Shown here piece after piece: positions 5,880 through 6,762 of a stretch of DNA of 6,762 nucleotides. The translations under genes and the position numbers were made by a program. The stretch's first letter is position 1. Each line of letters starts with the position of its first letter. Below the pieces are notes generated by a model. It saw nothing but the letters and a program-made list of their open reading frames with translations, was not told where the DNA came from and made no database searches. The stretch is from an uncultured Lysobacter sp. (GTDB taxonomy: Bacteria > Pseudomonadota > Gammaproteobacteria > Xanthomonadales > Xanthomonadaceae), in NCBI GenBank assembly GCA_902805755.1, contig CADCUA010000453.1, positions 1 through 6,762 of the forward strand. Reading direction: 5' to 3'.

Positions 5880-6762
5880 TGCGCACAATTCGATTGATGC
5901 CATTTCTTCTGGGCGCCAGCGCGCTGCTGGCGACGCATGCCTCCGCCCAGCAACGCGTGGTGGTTTACCGCTGCACCGACGCGAGCGGGGTGGTGACCCT
6001 GCAGAACGACCGCCCCTGCCCACGCGGCAACGAGCAGGAGCGCCGCGTGATCCAGGCGCCCGCCGCGCCTGCGCGCGCTGCAGCGGGAGACGAATCGGCA
6101 CCTGCCGGTGTCGCAGCGGCCGACCCCGGGCGCCGGGCAGCACCTCGGGCTGCAACCCCGACCGCCGGCGCAACGCTGCCCACCAGGACGACGGGAGGCA
6201 CGGCCGCCGCTGCTGGCACCCGTACCGGCACCGGCGCCGACCGGAATGCGGCCGCTGCTGGTGCTACCGGTATGGATACCACTGCACGTACTGGAACCGG
6301 AACCGCGACCGCGACCGCGACCGCGACCGCGACTGGAACTGGAACTGAGACCGGGACCGGAACCGCAGGCACCACCACAACGGCCGGTACACCACCGGGC
6401 CCGACTGGCACGACCGGCACCGCGCCGACCACCGCGGGTGCACCGCCGCTTCCCGCTGCGGATCGCGGAGCGCCGCCGGCGCTCTACGAATGCGGCGGTG
6501 GCGATGGCAGCCGGTATCTGGGCGAAACTCCGAATCCCGCGCCCCGTTGCGCGGCGATGAGCGTGACCGGCATTGGCGGCGGCACCGCACCTACCGCGGC
6601 GGCCTGCGAGATGGTGACCGACCGGTGTGCGCCGGTGCCGGCCGAGCAGTTGTGCGACCGCTGGCGCGAGCACCTGCGCGAGATGGATGCGGCGCTGACG
6701 TTCGGTCGGCTGGATGCGAACCCGACCGCGCGTGTCGAGGTTGATCGCGTGCGCAGCGTTGT
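5879..6762 (+). CDS. Secreted DUF4124-like protein with X-Thr repeat, C-terminus cut by window edge
   Basis: This frame is open from ATG 5879 to the right edge (294 codons, no stop), so it is a partial gene. It overlaps its neighbour by one base (TGATG). The N-terminus is a signal peptide (MRTIRLMPFLLGASALLATH, cleavage likely after ASA at 23) followed by YRCTDASGVVTLQNDRPC (30-47), closely matching the upstream protein. A long Ala/Thr/Gly/Pro linker (about 60-200) contains a strict X-Thr alternation at 137-162. Next come YECGGGDGSRYLGETP (203-218), C224, C243, and the pair C250/C259 with the same C-x8-C spacing as C184/C193 upstream, then a charged helix. It is inferred to be a diverged tandem paralogue with an expanded linker; function unknown. 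The repeat keeps other frames open too (for example 6108-6560 on this strand). The frame is chosen from the signal peptide, ribosome binding site and motifs on both sides of the repeat. Confidence 0.82.
   Translation, partial: MRTIRLMPFLLGASALLATHASAQQRVVVYRCTDASGVVTLQNDRPCPRGNEQERRVIQAPAAPARAAAGDESAPAGVAAADPGRRAAPRAATPTAGATLPTRTTGGTAAAAGTRTGTGADRNAAAAGATGMDTTARTGTGTATATATATATGTGTETGTGTAGTTTTAGTPPGPTGTTGTAPTTAGAPPLPAADRGAPPALYECGGGDGSRYLGETPNPAPRCAAMSVTGIGGGTAPTAAACEMVTDRCAPVPAEQLCDRWREHLREMDAALTFGRLDANPTARVEVDRVRSV
6287..6364 (+). repeat. In-frame hexanucleotide tandem array (13 units)
   Basis: Thirteen consecutive hexamers of form NNN-ACY run from 6287 to 6364: CGTACT, GGAACC twice, GCGACC four times, GCGACT, GGAACT twice, GAGACC, GGGACC and GGAACC. 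The central run of exact GCGACC copies is at 6305-6328. In the reading frame of the secreted protein each unit encodes X-Thr (X = Arg, Gly, Ala or Glu), giving residues 137-162. Gain or loss of whole units would keep the frame. Confidence 0.85.

Noticed and set aside
3507..6173. An 888-codon open frame on the minus strand spanning the end of topA, tsaC and the secreted genes
   Set aside because: It crosses several well-supported + strand genes, has low-complexity composition and no motif I recognise; another GC-bias shadow.
6108..6560. A 150-codon + strand frame with a Pro-Arg alternating stretch
   Set aside because: It is the hexamer repeat read in another frame. The frame from 5879 has the ribosome binding site, signal peptide and conserved Cys motifs on both sides of the repeat.
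5789..6673. Minus-strand frames rich in Val-Ala or Ser-Arg-Gly over the repeat
   Set aside because: Hexamer repeats without stops keep several frames open. These show no initiation signals or family features.

Overview
The window is GC-rich (by eye around 68-70%) bacterial chromosome with six genes, all on the + strand. Gene order and protein types point to a gammaproteobacterium of the Xanthomonadaceae, probably the Lysobacter/Luteimonas side. This taxonomic call is inferred from synteny and composition, not from a search. No mobile element, CRISPR array, tRNA or rRNA was seen.

Layout: dprA (37-1173, DNA-processing protein), smg (1236-1724, DUF494), topA (1897-4401, DNA topoisomerase I with a lysine-rich tail and no zinc fingers), tsaC (4464-5027, threonylcarbamoyl-AMP synthase), then two secreted, cysteine-containing proteins with DUF4124-like N-termini (5169-5879, and 5879 running off the right edge). 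The second of these overlaps the first by one base and has no stop within the window. The first four genes follow the conserved dprA-smg-(topA or yrdD)-tsaC order of gammaproteobacteria. They serve housekeeping roles: ssDNA handling and RecA loading, relaxation of negative supercoils, and t6A modification of tRNA. They share a neighbourhood but not one pathway.

The gaps are short, the largest being 172 bp (smg-topA) and 141 bp (tsaC to the first secreted gene). Two hold strong perfect inverted repeats: 1814-1838 before topA and 4416-4448 between topA and tsaC. They suggest that topA is transcriptionally separated from, or attenuated relative to, its neighbours.

The least ordinary part is the right end. 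The two secreted proteins look like diverged tandem paralogues: signal peptide, DUF4124-like Cys motif, variable linker, second Y/F-x-C...G motif, C-x8-C helical C-terminus. The linker of the second carries a 78-bp hexanucleotide array encoding an alternating X-Thr tract, which could change length without breaking the frame. I see no clear novel defence, mobile or biosynthetic system. The paralogue pair and its repeat are the best candidates for something undescribed.
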